Source: Pseudomonas sp. BCA17 (GTDB lineage Bacteria; Pseudomonadota; Gammaproteobacteria; Pseudomonadales; Pseudomonadaceae). Taken from it: DNA of 64,000 bases. Below, in pieces: positions 26,854-35,990 of this stretch. How positions within the stretch are numbered: position 1 is the stretch's first letter; each line of letters begins with the position of its first letter. Made by a program: the position numbers and the translations under genes. The notes under the pieces were generated by a model, which searched no databases, was not told the DNA's origin, and was given only the letters and a program-made list of their open reading frames with translations. The DNA lies in the NCBI RefSeq assembly GCF_004519405.1, contig NZ_SGWI01000010.1:1-64000 (forward strand). The letters are read 5' to 3'.

Positions 26854-27696
26854 ATGCCGACTTTCGATTTCAAGCAATTGGATGTGTTCAGCGCCGTGCC
26901 GCTCAAAGGCAATCCACTGGCCGTGGTGCTGGGCGCCGACAGCCTCACCGACCGGCAGATGGCTGATTTTGCCAACTGGACCAACCTCAGCGAAACCACC
27001 TTTTTGCTGGCGCCGCGTGATGCGCGGGCCGATTACCGGGTAAGGATCTTCACCACCCTCACGGAGCTGCCATTTGCCGGGCATCCCACGCTGGGCAGCT
27101 GCTATGCGTGGCTGCAGGCAGGGGGCATTCCGAAAGGCGAAGAGATTATCCAGGAGTGCGAAATCGGCCTGGTGCGTATCCGTCGTCAAGGCGAGGCGTT
27201 GGCGTTTATTGCCCCGCCCTTGTTGCGTTCCGGCCCGGTCGAAGGCGCTTTGGTGGAGCGTGTCCGCCTGGGTTTGGGCTTGCCTGCGCAGGCGATTGTG
27301 CGCAGTCAGTGGGTCGACAATGGGGCGGGATGGATGGCCGTGATGCTGGCTGACCGCGACCAGCTGTTGGCCCTGCAACCGGACTACACGCAACTGCAAG
27401 GTTTGGTCGTGGGCGTGATCGCACCCTGTGACCCTGAGCGTGATGAGGTCGACACGCAATTTGAAGTACGCGCTTTCATTGCCGGCGACGGTGCCCCGGA
27501 AGACCCCGCTACCGGTAGCTTGAACGCCGGCGTGGCTCAATGGCTGCTGGCTGAAGGCCTGGCGCCCGAGCGCTATAAGGTCAGTCAAGGCACGGCCATC
27601 GGGCGAGCGGGGCGCATTCATGTTGAACGCCACGGCGATGAAGTCTGGATTGGCGGTGCGGTGGCGGCATGCATCGAAGGGCGGGTACAGCTCTAG
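26854..27696 (+). CDS. PhzF family isomerase
   Basis: A 280-residue member of the PhzF/YddE family (diaminopimelate-epimerase fold). Typical landmarks: FDFKQLDVFSAVPLKGNPLAVVL at the start, NLSETTFLL with the catalytic Glu, TELPFAGHPTLGSCYAW, and EDPATGSLNAGVAQWL near residue 215. No phenazine genes are near, so this is a general family member and not a phenazine gene proper. It is preceded closely by a GST. Confidence 0.88.
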   Translation: MPTFDFKQLDVFSAVPLKGNPLAVVLGADSLTDRQMADFANWTNLSETTFLLAPRDARADYRVRIFTTLTELPFAGHPTLGSCYAWLQAGGIPKGEEIIQECEIGLVRIRRQGEALAFIAPPLLRSGPVEGALVERVRLGLGLPAQAIVRSQWVDNGAGWMAVMLADRDQLLALQPDYTQLQGLVVGVIAPCDPERDEVDTQFEVRAFIAGDGAPEDPATGSLNAGVAQWLLAEGLAPERYKVSQGTAIGRAGRIHVERHGDEVWIGGAVAACIEGRVQL

Positions 27697-27754
27697 ATCA
27701 ATGAATTGTTACGAGCCGCGCAATACACTGTTGGCCCCTTGGCGTTTGTGCTGC

Positions 27755-27785
27755 CGGGGCCTTGGGGCATAAGCTTTCGCCCCAA
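27755..27785 (+). terminator. possible hairpin between phzF and hemB
   Basis: GGGGC and GCCCC pair around ATAAGCTTTC, 5-bp stem, followed by a T-containing run before hemB. Weak. Confidence 0.25.
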
Positions 27786-27817
27786 CTATTTTTGCCTCTA
27801 CTGTTTTCAGGAAAACC

Positions 27818-28792
27818 ATGACCAGCCAGTTCCCCCAAGCCCGTCCACGCCGCCTGCGCCGCTCCCCGGAACTGCGCGGCTTGTTCCAGGAAACCGAATT
27901 CACCCTCAACGACCTGGTGCTGCCGATTTTTGTCGAAGAAGAAATCGACGACTTCGTGCCGATCACCAGCATGCCGGGTGTCGTGCGTATTCCCGAGAAG
28001 AAGCTGGCCAGTGAAATCGAGCGCTTTGCCCGCGCCGGGATCAAGTCCGTGATGACCTTCGGCGTGTCCCATCACCTGGACGCGAACGGCAGCGACACAT
28101 GGAAGGAACGCGGGCTGGTTTCGCGCATGTCGTCGACCATCAAGGATGCCGTGCCGGAAATGATCGTGATGTCCGACACCTGCTTCTGTGAATACACCGA
28201 CCACGGCCACTGCGGCGTGATGCACGGTGCCCATGTGGACAACGACGCCACCCTGGTCAACCTCGGTAAGCAAGCCGTGGCCGCCGCCCGTGCCGGTGCC
28301 GACGTAATCGCACCGTCGGCGGCAATGGACGGCCAGGTCCAGGCCATCCGCCGCGCCCTGGACGATGCCGGCTTTACCCATATCCCGATCATGGCCTACT
28401 CCACCAAATTCGCTTCGGCCCTCTATGGCCCGTTCCGCGAAGCCGGCGGCAGCGCGCTCAAGGGCGACCGCAAGAGCTACCAGATGAACCCGATGAACCG
28501 CCGCGAAGCCGTACGCGAATCCCTGCTGGACGAACAGGAGGGCGCGGACGCCTTGATGGTCAAGCCAGCCGGCGCCTACCTCGACATCATCCGCGACATC
28601 CGCGAAGCCTCACGCCTGCCGGTGGCGGCGTACCAGGTGAGTGGCGAGTACGCGATGATCAAGTTCGGCGCGCAAGCCGGGGCGATCGATGAAGCACGTG
28701 TAGTACGAGAGACGCTGGGGTCGATCAAGCGTGCCGGAGCGGATTTGATTTTTACGTACTTTGCGATGGATCTGGCGTTGGCGGGGATCTAA
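27818..28792 (+). CDS. hemB: delta-aminolevulinic acid dehydratase HemB (zinc type)
   Basis: Porphobilinogen synthase, the second common step of haem synthesis, 324 residues. Active-site lysines are in MAYSTKFASALYGPF and DALMVKPAGAY. The metal loop reads SDTCFCEYTDHGHCG and holds all three zinc cysteines, as in E. coli; the sequence is E. coli-like along its whole length. The housekeeping enzyme of P. aeruginosa instead has aspartates at these places and is magnesium-dependent, as I recall. This copy could therefore be a second, zinc-type HemB, or an acquired gene. AGGA precedes the ATG. Confidence 0.93.
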   Translation: MTSQFPQARPRRLRRSPELRGLFQETEFTLNDLVLPIFVEEEIDDFVPITSMPGVVRIPEKKLASEIERFARAGIKSVMTFGVSHHLDANGSDTWKERGLVSRMSSTIKDAVPEMIVMSDTCFCEYTDHGHCGVMHGAHVDNDATLVNLGKQAVAAARAGADVIAPSAAMDGQVQAIRRALDDAGFTHIPIMAYSTKFASALYGPFREAGGSALKGDRKSYQMNPMNRREAVRESLLDEQEGADALMVKPAGAYLDIIRDIREASRLPVAAYQVSGEYAMIKFGAQAGAIDEARVVRETLGSIKRAGADLIFTYFAMDLALAGI

Positions 28793-28806
28793 AGCGATTG
28801 CGCAAG

Positions 28807-28840
28807 CCTGTGGCGGGGGAGGTTGCTCCGCACAGGTTTG
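28807..28840 (+). terminator. hairpin after hemB, REP-like
   Basis: CCTGTG-CGG pairs with CCG-CACAGG around GGGAGGTTGCT, followed by TTTGGTTTG. The TGTGGCGGGGGAGGTTGCTC part looks like a diverged REP, so a repeat copy may serve as hemB terminator. Confidence 0.5.
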
Positions 28841-28927
28841 GTTTGCTTAACTTCGAACCTATGTAGGCTCTCATTTTGGTGAGCCTAAATAAATTCGCTA
28901 ATTTCTAGTTTAGTGTCGAGGAAGTAA

Positions 28928-29113
28928 TTAGATGCTTGTTGGATATAAGTGAATTTTGGTCGCTTTTAGCTCAACAAACCCGGACTTCTGAGTGGGTGCC
29001 TCATCAAGCTCAATAAGGACTATTGAGTCTCCGAGCTTTAGTGCTGTCCATTCGCCATCTGGGTTTTGGATGATTTGAGCCGTTATTTGGGTAAGGCCGT
29101 TTATAATATTCAT
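28928..29113 (-). CDS. hypothetical small protein downstream of the Rhs unit (second of a pair)
   Basis: A 61-residue protein, mostly beta-strand by composition (MNIINGLTQITAQIIQ... ending in LKATKIHLYP). Its ATG overlaps the TGA of the upstream gene (ATGA at 29110-29113), so the two are co-translated. AT-rich compared with the chromosome. No family recognised. Position after a toxin and its likely immunity gene suggests a second immunity-type or orphan module, which is inference. Confidence 0.55.
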   Translation of the reverse strand: MNIINGLTQITAQIIQNPDGEWTALKLGDSIVLIELDEAPTQKSGFVELKATKIHLYPTSI

Positions 29114-29310
29114 TTGTGGGGGCTTACGTGAGGAAGGGGTGATATTTTCCCCCAAGTAAAAACTTCATCCAAATCGAGTTCGACATCCTGCTTCTCGCCG
29201 ATAGCTGGTGAGATACCCATCCAGAGAGCAGTGCCACTTCCAGCAGGTGAGTGGAAGTACACACGTATAGTGTCAGCATCAGAAACTACTTCGCTAACTT
29301 GTATCTTCAT
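29110..29310 (-). CDS. hypothetical small protein downstream of the Rhs unit (first of a pair)
   Basis: A 66-residue protein: MKIQVSEVVSDADTIRVYFH, then an acidic stretch (DVELDLDEVFTWG). Beta-rich, no signal or membrane helix. It overlaps the next gene by four bases (ATGA). GC content is below the backbone level. Unknown function; part of the AT-rich block behind the Rhs toxin. Confidence 0.55.
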   Translation of the reverse strand: MKIQVSEVVSDADTIRVYFHSPAGSGTALWMGISPAIGEKQDVELDLDEVFTWGKISPLPHVSPHK

Positions 29311-29370
29311 TGAACTTTTTTGATAGTGTGCAAAGGGGGCGGGTTTGTTTAATTGTCGGATTCAGAAGTG

Positions 29371-30003
29371 CTAGCTATGAATGTATTCGTACACGTCGCT
29401 TTGACAAATTTCCCTGAGTCTCAAAGTTTTGATTGCATGCTCTAATTTTTTTAAGTGTTTAGAGTGGCATATGAGCTGAGCAACACCGTGCGTTTCAGCG
29501 TCGTAAAACCTGAATGCCAGAATTTCGTTGTCGGTTAGTATTAACTTGAAGTCATCAGGTGTGGATATGTGGTTTAAATGACTTAGAAGCCGCCATAGTT
29601 GATCTGACTGACTCTTGTTTTTCATCATTAAAGTCACTGATCTACGGTATGTCTTGAGTCTTGCCGGCTCTATGTGATATGGGTTGTGGTTTAAGTGTTC
29701 TATACCTGAGTAAACTAATGTTGTTTCATTTTTTTTGAATATGTCTCTAGGTCCCAAATTTTTCGTGAAGCGTTTTAATGTAAGGTACTCTTGGGTCTTA
29801 TTGTATTGGGGGTAGCTCGTGGAGTACCACATTGCTATGGTTGGCCAATTATTTATTAACAGAGATGCGAGTGCGCACCAAGTTTTCCAAACGCTTTCAA
29901 AGTCTTGGTTTAGCAGCGAGAAAGTGGCATATTCTTTTTCGTCTGCTGAATGTGGTTGCTCCCAAGGGCGTATGCCGGTGTCATATATAAATACAGTGTC
30001 CAT
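29371..30003 (-). CDS. putative immunity protein for the Rhs toxin
   Basis: A 210-residue soluble protein (211 if the first of two adjacent ATGs is used; the second, at 30003, is better spaced from AAGAG). The Rhs stop codon TAG is directly followed by ATGATG, so the gene is translationally coupled to the toxin. Composition is AT-rich: the 60 bases from 29401 contain only 18 G or C, against 38 in a stretch of the Rhs core from 32101. No signal peptide. It has Trp/Tyr-rich N-terminal and helical C-terminal regions. Identity as immunity protein rests on place and base composition, as is usual for polymorphic toxins; the family is not recognised. Confidence 0.65.
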   Translation of the reverse strand: MDTVFIYDTGIRPWEQPHSADEKEYATFSLLNQDFESVWKTWCALASLLINNWPTIAMWYSTSYPQYNKTQEYLTLKRFTKNLGPRDIFKKNETTLVYSGIEHLNHNPYHIEPARLKTYRRSVTLMMKNKSQSDQLWRLLSHLNHISTPDDFKLILTDNEILAFRFYDAETHGVAQLICHSKHLKKLEHAIKTLRLREICQSDVYEYIHS

Positions 30004-30006
30004 CAT

Positions 30007-33000
30007 CTATCTCTTGAAATATGTGTGAGAGTCGTCACCTATAGCCAGCGGATCTTTCTTTTTTTCGATGTTAGTGACCTTGGTATTAAAGTGTGGGGCA
30101 TGATTTCCTTTCTTGTGACCTAGTGAGTGTTCACGAATCTCTACTATTTTACCCTGTAACTCAAACTCATATACTCTTCCTTGTACGTAGAGATTTTGAT
30201 CTGTGATGGTTTCTCGGAAGACACGTTTGGGATGCTGGGTTTTAGGAACCCCTCCAATTAATTTTGCTCTCTTATAAGCACCGCTCCTTGAAAGCTCGCT
30301 TTCAGCACCTTTAGGTACCTCCGCATCGCCTTCGCTGACCCTAGATTTGGCCGTTGGTTCTTCAGCGTTGTGTGTCGGCTTGCATCCATCTCCACCAGGA
30401 CACGTACTCAATCCCAGCGGATCCACCCACCCCGTAGGATTCGGCACGTACTGGTACGCATTGGTCCCACCCGCCAGCTTCACCGGATCCGGCGTCAGGT
30501 ACCGACCAATATCCGGATTGTAGTAGCGATGGCGATTGTAGTGCAGCCCACTCTCCGCATCGTAGTACTGGCCTTGGAAGCGCAACGGGTTATCGATTTT
30601 GCCGACATCAAGGCGTGCGACTTCTCCGTAGGCGCGGTAGTGCGCGGACCAGACGATTTCGCCGTCGGCGGCGGTGAGTTCCTGCGGGGTGCCAAGGTGG
30701 TCAAGTTGGTAGTGGTAGGGCTTCGTTTCCTTTGGGCCAAAACCTTCCAGCATTGCGAGCGGGCGAAAGGTGCCAGGTTCGTAGAGGTAGCTGCGATGGC
30801 GACCCACATGGTGCTCGGCAATCAGCTTGTCGCCCTGCCAGAAAAACTCCGTGGTTTTGTCATCCACGGTTTTGCTGATGCGCCGCCCAAACGGGTCATA
30901 GCGATAGCGGGCGGTTTGGCCGTTGGGTTGGGTGATGCCAATCAAACGGTGCTGGCAGTCGTAGCGGTATTCGGTGACGAGTTGCTGGCCCTTGCCGCGT
31001 CGCTCGTGGATCAGGTTGCCGAAGGCGTCGTAGTCATAGTGGTGGTCGCCCTGGATCATCAGGCGATTGCCGGTAACGATGTCCGGGCCCGGGCGGTTCT
31101 GCATCAGCAGGTTGCCCGCCGGGTCATGGCCGAAGCGTTCCTGCACGTCTTGCGAGTGGTTGGCGCGGGTCAGGCGGGCGAGGGGGTCGTAGTGGTAGTC
31201 GTGCTGGCCCTTGCGGGTGTCGAGCAGGCGGGTGAGGTTGCCGGTTTTGTCGTAGTCGTATTGGCGCTGGTAAAGAATGTGCTCCTGCTGGGTGATGGCA
31301 TGAGCATGCAGGCGGTGTTGGTCGTCGTAGTGGTAGTGGCTGAGCAACTGGCCTTGTTGACGTTGGTGTTCGCGGCCGTTTTTAAACAGGTGTGAGGTGA
31401 GTAGCGCACCATTGAGTTCGACGGTGGAAAGGTGGCCGCCTTTGTCGTGGTTGAACACCAACCGGTTGTTGTCCGGCAGGCGCAGGTGTTTTAACTGGCC
31501 GCAGGCGTCATAGCCATAACGCAGGGTGCCCCAGCCCTGGTGCTCGGCGGTGAGGCGATTTTGCATATCGTATTCGTAGGCCAGCGCCCAGTGGCCGTCG
31601 TCGACGCTGAGCAGGTTGCCTTGGCGGTCGTAGGCGTATTCAACCACCTCGCCATCGGGGAGGGTTTTTCGTACGAGGCGACCGGCGTGATCGCGCTCGT
31701 AGCGGGTAACCAACTGAGTGCTATCGTCGCCATGCTCGGTCTTTTCCAGCAGGTTGCCGTTGAGGTCGTAGGCATACGCTGTGCGTTGGCCGTCAAAGCC
31801 AATCTCTTGCTGGATCAGGCCATTGGGGTGGTAATCAAGCTGATAGGTTTCGCCGACTTCGTTTTCAATCTCGGTCAGCAATAACCGCACGTTGTCGTAG
31901 CGGTACTTGACCTGGGTGCCGTCGGCATTGAGGCGGCGGCTGATCAGGTGCAGGCCTTCGGCGTATTCGTAGCGGGTGACGTGGCCGAGTTCGTCGCGTT
32001 CGGCGGTGATTTTTCCGTAGGGGTTGTAGCTGTATTCCCGACACGCGCCGCCCGGCAGTACCACACGCGCCAGGCGACCCACGCTGTCCCACTGGTACTG
32101 GGTCAGCGCACCGTGCTCATCCTCACGCGCCACCTGCCGCCCAAGATCGTCATAGCGATAACGCTTGATCCCGCCATTGGGTAATTGCTCCTCCAGCAAC
32201 TGCCCGCGTTCATTCCACACCAGCCGATGACAGCTGTGATCGGGATACCCAACCGCCGTCAGTTGCCCGCGCTTGTTATAGCTGTAGTCGGTCATGTGGC
32301 CGTCGGGATCGATCCGACGTGTCACATCACCCTGATCATTGCGCTCATACTTCCAGACCGCCTGGCCCCGTCGCACTACGCGTACGAAGCCGTTGTCATG
32401 CTCGTAGGACGTTGGTTCGTCATCCCCCGGAAACACCGCCACCAAGCGTCCGGCGTCGTCGTACTGATACGCCGTCACCGCGCCCAGCGGGTCCTGCTCA
32501 ACCGTCAGCCGGCCTTTGGCGTCATAGGATTTGAAGTGCTTGGCACCGTCCGGATCGATACGCTGCACCAGGCGTGCCCGCTGGTCGTGCACGTAGACTT
32601 CCTGGCTGCCATCGGCGTTGTGCACGGTGACCTGGCCGTCGTCACCCCAGGCGTAACGCGCGTCCATCTGCGCGAAGCTCGCCCAATGCCGGACACACCG
32701 CGCCGCCTTGCCCGCCCGTTCCCACTCCCAGTAGAAAATCGCGCCGCCGGCCAACTGCCGCTCAAGAATGACGTGCTGATCGTCGTACCGGTAAACCTCG
32801 CATTCACCGACGGCATTGGTCGCCGACACCAGTCGGCCAAGAGCGTCATAGGCGTAGGAAACAACGGTCTGCTCCATCATCCAGGCGAAGGACTCATGCC
32901 CCTTGGCGCGCTGAACCTGATAGTCCACCGCCACAATGCGGCCCAGCTCATAGCGCAAACACAGCGAGCGGCCGACGCCGTTATCCAACCGCTCAATGCG

Positions 33001-34602
33001 CCCCGAACGATCCCGCACAATGCGCAGCCGGTTGTCATACGCATCGCTGATGGCCGTCAGCACACCGTCGCGAAAGTGGTAGAACCGCGACGCCTGGGCC
33101 AGCACTAATTCATCGGGCAGAGCGCCCAGATAGATCGCCGCTTCGGCCAGGCTATTGGTGATTGCAGGCCGTAGCTCAGTGGGCAGTGGAAATGCAGTGG
33201 AGCGGTTTTCATGATCCGTCCACAGCACCGAATCGCCCGACACTGCAAGCCTGTGCGCCAGCGCATGGCTCCAACCAAACCCCAGCCCGCAATCCACCTC
33301 CACGGCACTGGTGCGATATAACCGCGTCCACTCAAACGGCAACACGCCATCCAGCGTGCCATCGGTGAGGGTCAGTAATTCCTCGCCGGTGACCATCGAC
33401 ACCGGGCAGCCATGGGAGGCGGTTTTTCCCGCACTGGCGGCGGCGTCGCCCTGTGGGTTTTTCGCCGAAGCCGGTACGTCGTCGACAGACTCTTTCTGCC
33501 TCAGCACCGCATTCTGCCGCGCTCGCCAGCGCATCTGCATCCGGCCTTGTTTCAGCCCGCCGACCGCACCACGAACCGCGACCGCCTTGTAGCGACCCAC
33601 GGCTTGCATAAACTTTTTCAGAATCGCCAGCAGGCCTTCGACAAAGCCCATCGCCGCCTGAAGAATGCCTTTGCCGTACTTGACCAGGCGCAAGCTCAAG
33701 TACGCCACGCCTGCCGCCGGCAACGCGATCGTCAGCACCACGCCGATCACCAGATCAATCAGCAGCGAGACCACAAAACCGGCAGCCGCCTCGGCCATTT
33801 CCTGGGGCGGCAACGCGTCCAGCCAGATCATCGCGGTGCGCAACAACAGGTACAGCGCGGCTTCATCACTGGCGAGCAACATCGCCTGTTCCATGACCTT
33901 GGGCGCATCGGTGGCGATCTGTGCCAACTTCGCCGCCTCGGCCCCCAGCTGTTCGGCAAATTTCAACGGGTCTTCAAGAATCGCCTGCACCAGCTTGATG
34001 CTGTCCCACACATCCCTGATCGCCGCCCAACTGCCCGCCAGCACACCGCTGCCAACCGCACTGGCTGTCGCCACCTCCCAATGCGGCCGGAAACCCTTCC
34101 ACTGTGAGCGCAGCCATTGCTCCAGATCCGCCGTCAGCCCGGTGTAGGAGGCGAACAAAGCGTCTACCTGCTCTGCTGAAACGCCGCCTTGTACCCGTAC
34201 CTCGTATCGCCCACCCGCTGCACAAACGTGCGAGCCTTTGCCATGCTCATCCAGCACGACCACGGCAGAGCTGCCGTCATCCAGCCCGATGACTTCAACG
34301 GGAATATTGCCGATCGGTACGTCGTACACCGACTCGAACTGGCTCTCGATCTGCAGCACACCGCCCGCCGGGCAACGGGCTACGGTAGAAAAGTCCGCAT
34401 CGGAAAGGCTAACCGAGCGCTGTGAGTCTCCCACCCGCAACACCCGATCCATTCCCAGCAGCGATGGCATATCCGCGACATGGCTGACTGAGTCCAGTGC
34501 CTGCGCGTACCAGGCGCTCATCTGTCGGCGGTAGTGCGCCAGGCTCTGATGAAAGCCATCCAGCTCGTGTTCGATATGGGTGATGTGGAAGGCGTGGGTC
34601 AT
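30007..34602 (-). CDS. Rhs/YD-repeat polymorphic toxin
   Basis: A 1531-residue Rhs protein. From the N-terminus: a soluble region, two hydrophobic helices at about 273-305 that could be a chaperone-binding or membrane part, a DUF6531-type region from about 398 (HGCPVSMVTGEELL), some 30 YD repeats, and the Rhs core end with the motif DPVKLAGGTNAYQYVPNP then DPLGL, after which core proteins self-cleave. The last 133 residues (1399-1531; 30007-30408) are a distinct AT-richer tip with REHSLGHKKGNHAPHFN, a Glu-His followed by three more His, resembling HNH/EndoVII-type nuclease toxins. AAGGAG before ATG 34602 decides the start. No VgrG, PAAR or secretion genes are in the window. Confidence 0.9.
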   Translation of the reverse strand: MTHAFHITHIEHELDGFHQSLAHYRRQMSAWYAQALDSVSHVADMPSLLGMDRVLRVGDSQRSVSLSDADFSTVARCPAGGVLQIESQFESVYDVPIGNIPVEVIGLDDGSSAVVVLDEHGKGSHVCAAGGRYEVRVQGGVSAEQVDALFASYTGLTADLEQWLRSQWKGFRPHWEVATASAVGSGVLAGSWAAIRDVWDSIKLVQAILEDPLKFAEQLGAEAAKLAQIATDAPKVMEQAMLLASDEAALYLLLRTAMIWLDALPPQEMAEAAAGFVVSLLIDLVIGVVLTIALPAAGVAYLSLRLVKYGKGILQAAMGFVEGLLAILKKFMQAVGRYKAVAVRGAVGGLKQGRMQMRWRARQNAVLRQKESVDDVPASAKNPQGDAAASAGKTASHGCPVSMVTGEELLTLTDGTLDGVLPFEWTRLYRTSAVEVDCGLGFGWSHALAHRLAVSGDSVLWTDHENRSTAFPLPTELRPAITNSLAEAAIYLGALPDELVLAQASRFYHFRDGVLTAISDAYDNRLRIVRDRSGRIERLDNGVGRSLCLRYELGRIVAVDYQVQRAKGHESFAWMMEQTVVSYAYDALGRLVSATNAVGECEVYRYDDQHVILERQLAGGAIFYWEWERAGKAARCVRHWASFAQMDARYAWGDDGQVTVHNADGSQEVYVHDQRARLVQRIDPDGAKHFKSYDAKGRLTVEQDPLGAVTAYQYDDAGRLVAVFPGDDEPTSYEHDNGFVRVVRRGQAVWKYERNDQGDVTRRIDPDGHMTDYSYNKRGQLTAVGYPDHSCHRLVWNERGQLLEEQLPNGGIKRYRYDDLGRQVAREDEHGALTQYQWDSVGRLARVVLPGGACREYSYNPYGKITAERDELGHVTRYEYAEGLHLISRRLNADGTQVKYRYDNVRLLLTEIENEVGETYQLDYHPNGLIQQEIGFDGQRTAYAYDLNGNLLEKTEHGDDSTQLVTRYERDHAGRLVRKTLPDGEVVEYAYDRQGNLLSVDDGHWALAYEYDMQNRLTAEHQGWGTLRYGYDACGQLKHLRLPDNNRLVFNHDKGGHLSTVELNGALLTSHLFKNGREHQRQQGQLLSHYHYDDQHRLHAHAITQQEHILYQRQYDYDKTGNLTRLLDTRKGQHDYHYDPLARLTRANHSQDVQERFGHDPAGNLLMQNRPGPDIVTGNRLMIQGDHHYDYDAFGNLIHERRGKGQQLVTEYRYDCQHRLIGITQPNGQTARYRYDPFGRRISKTVDDKTTEFFWQGDKLIAEHHVGRHRSYLYEPGTFRPLAMLEGFGPKETKPYHYQLDHLGTPQELTAADGEIVWSAHYRAYGEVARLDVGKIDNPLRFQGQYYDAESGLHYNRHRYYNPDIGRYLTPDPVKLAGGTNAYQYVPNPTGWVDPLGLSTCPGGDGCKPTHNAEEPTAKSRVSEGDAEVPKGAESELSRSGAYKRAKLIGGVPKTQHPKRVFRETITDQNLYVQGRVYEFELQGKIVEIREHSLGHKKGNHAPHFNTKVTNIEKKKDPLAIGDDSHTYFKR

Positions 34603-34904
34603 TGGCGGCTCCTTCCCACGCAAGGAGCATCTAAGGTCGTCGAGTCATTCAACGCACAAAAAAGAAACAACATCTGCAATCCCTCGCACTGTGTGATCAG
34701 GCGACGGACTTTGCAGAGGATCTCGGCGGCGGTATGCAGAGCTCATCCGGCTATTACGTGGGATGTTTCAGCGGCTTGTGTGCGCCTTGGGCCAAGGCCC
34801 TGAACACGGTGCTGCGAAGGGGGAGACAGCAAGTCGGCGAACCCCGGTTAGACTTACCTGTCGATATCCGCAATGCCCGGTCCGTCGTCGTTCAAGGAAG
34901 CCCC
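34603..34904. other. intergenic region between rhs and the DUF1615 gene
   Basis: About 300 bases with divergent genes on both sides, so both promoters should be here. I see no gene, RNA or repeat; the open frames that cross it have no recognisable content. Confidence 0.5.
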
Positions 34905-35990
34905 ATGTATTCAAGCCGCATGATCCTGTGTCTCACCACCTTGCTGGTGCTGGCCGGTTGTTCCACCACGCGCAACCCGCTGCAGCCGGAGCGCAGCGAG
35001 GCCGATGTGAAGGCTCAGATCGTGCGCCTGCTGCCAGCGTCAGTCCCGGACCGCAACGGTTGGGCTCAGGATATCTACACGGCCTTCGACACCCGGAAGA
35101 TCTATCCCAGTACCGAAAATATCTGTGCCGTGCTGGCGGTCACCGAGCAGGAGTCCACTTACCAGGTCGACCCTGTGGTGCCGAACATGGGCAAGATCGC
35201 TCAGGATGAAATCCTGCGCAGGGCCGGCAAGGTCCACGTGCCGGCGTTCGTGATACGCACCACGCTGCAATTGCGCTCGCCCAACGGCAAGTCCTACGCC
35301 GAGCGCCTGAACGCCGCGCGCACGGAGAAGGACCTGAGCGGGATATTCGACGACTTCATCAGCATGGTGCCGCTGGGAAATACCCTGTTCGGCGGCTTCA
35401 ACCCGGTACACACCGCCGGCCCGATGCAGGTGAGCATCGAATTTGCGCAGCAACATGCGCGGGATTATCCCTACACGGTGGATGGCTCGATTCGTCGGGA
35501 AGTCTTCACCCGACGTGGCGGCATGTATTTCGGCATCACGCATCTGCTCGGCTACCCGGTGAATTACGATCGGCCGCTGTACCGTTTTGCCGACTTCAAT
35601 GCCGGTTGGTATGCCAGCCGCAACGCCGCGTTCCAGGCCGCCGTCAGCCGTATCACTGGCACCGAACTGGCGTTGGATGGGGACTTGATTCGTTACGGAT
35701 CATTGCTGCCGGGTACCACTGAGCTGGCGGTGCGCTCGCTGGGGTCGAAACTGGACATGCGCAACCCGAGTATCCGCAGCCAGTTGGAGCAGGGCGAGCA
35801 GTTGGATTTTGAGGACACCACGCTCTACAAGCGCGTGTTCGCCCTGGCCGACAAGGCCGCCGGCAAGCCGATGCCGCGGGCGATCCTGCCGGGCATCGTG
35901 CTCAAGAGCCCGAAGATCACTCGCAACCTGACCACGGCGTGGTTTGCCCAGCGGGTGGATGAGCGATATCAGCGCTGTATGAAGCGTTGA
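34905..35990 (+). CDS. DUF1615 lipoprotein, lytic transglycosylase-like
   Basis: A 361-residue lipoprotein: signal peptide MYSSRMILCLTTLLVLAGC with the lipid Cys at residue 19 (lipobox LAGC). The mature part has AVTEQESTYQVDPVV near residue 85, where Glu followed by Ser looks like the catalytic EES/ES region of lytic transglycosylases, then HTAGPMQVS (the GxMQ motif of that fold) and YRFADFNAGWYASRNAAFQ. It would act on peptidoglycan from the outer membrane inner face. AAGGAA precedes the ATG. It is longer than SLT domains and fits DUF1615. Confidence 0.82.
   Translation: MYSSRMILCLTTLLVLAGCSTTRNPLQPERSEADVKAQIVRLLPASVPDRNGWAQDIYTAFDTRKIYPSTENICAVLAVTEQESTYQVDPVVPNMGKIAQDEILRRAGKVHVPAFVIRTTLQLRSPNGKSYAERLNAARTEKDLSGIFDDFISMVPLGNTLFGGFNPVHTAGPMQVSIEFAQQHARDYPYTVDGSIRREVFTRRGGMYFGITHLLGYPVNYDRPLYRFADFNAGWYASRNAAFQAAVSRITGTELALDGDLIRYGSLLPGTTELAVRSLGSKLDMRNPSIRSQLEQGEQLDFEDTTLYKRVFALADKAAGKPMPRAILPGIVLKSPKITRNLTTAWFAQRVDERYQRCMKR

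Noticed and set aside
26308..27633. Minus-strand frame of 441 codons opposite GST and phzF
   Set aside because: Both plus-strand genes have clear families; the antisense frame shows no domain and unlikely codon use.
30370..31395. Plus-strand frame of 341 codons opposite the Rhs core
   Set aside because: Mirrors the YD-repeat coding strand and is valine-rich low complexity, as expected from reverse reading of the repeats.
30400..33100. Repeated short motifs that could suggest a tandem array or CRISPR
   Set aside because: They are the degenerate YD repeats of the Rhs gene, coding and irregular, not identical repeats with spacers.
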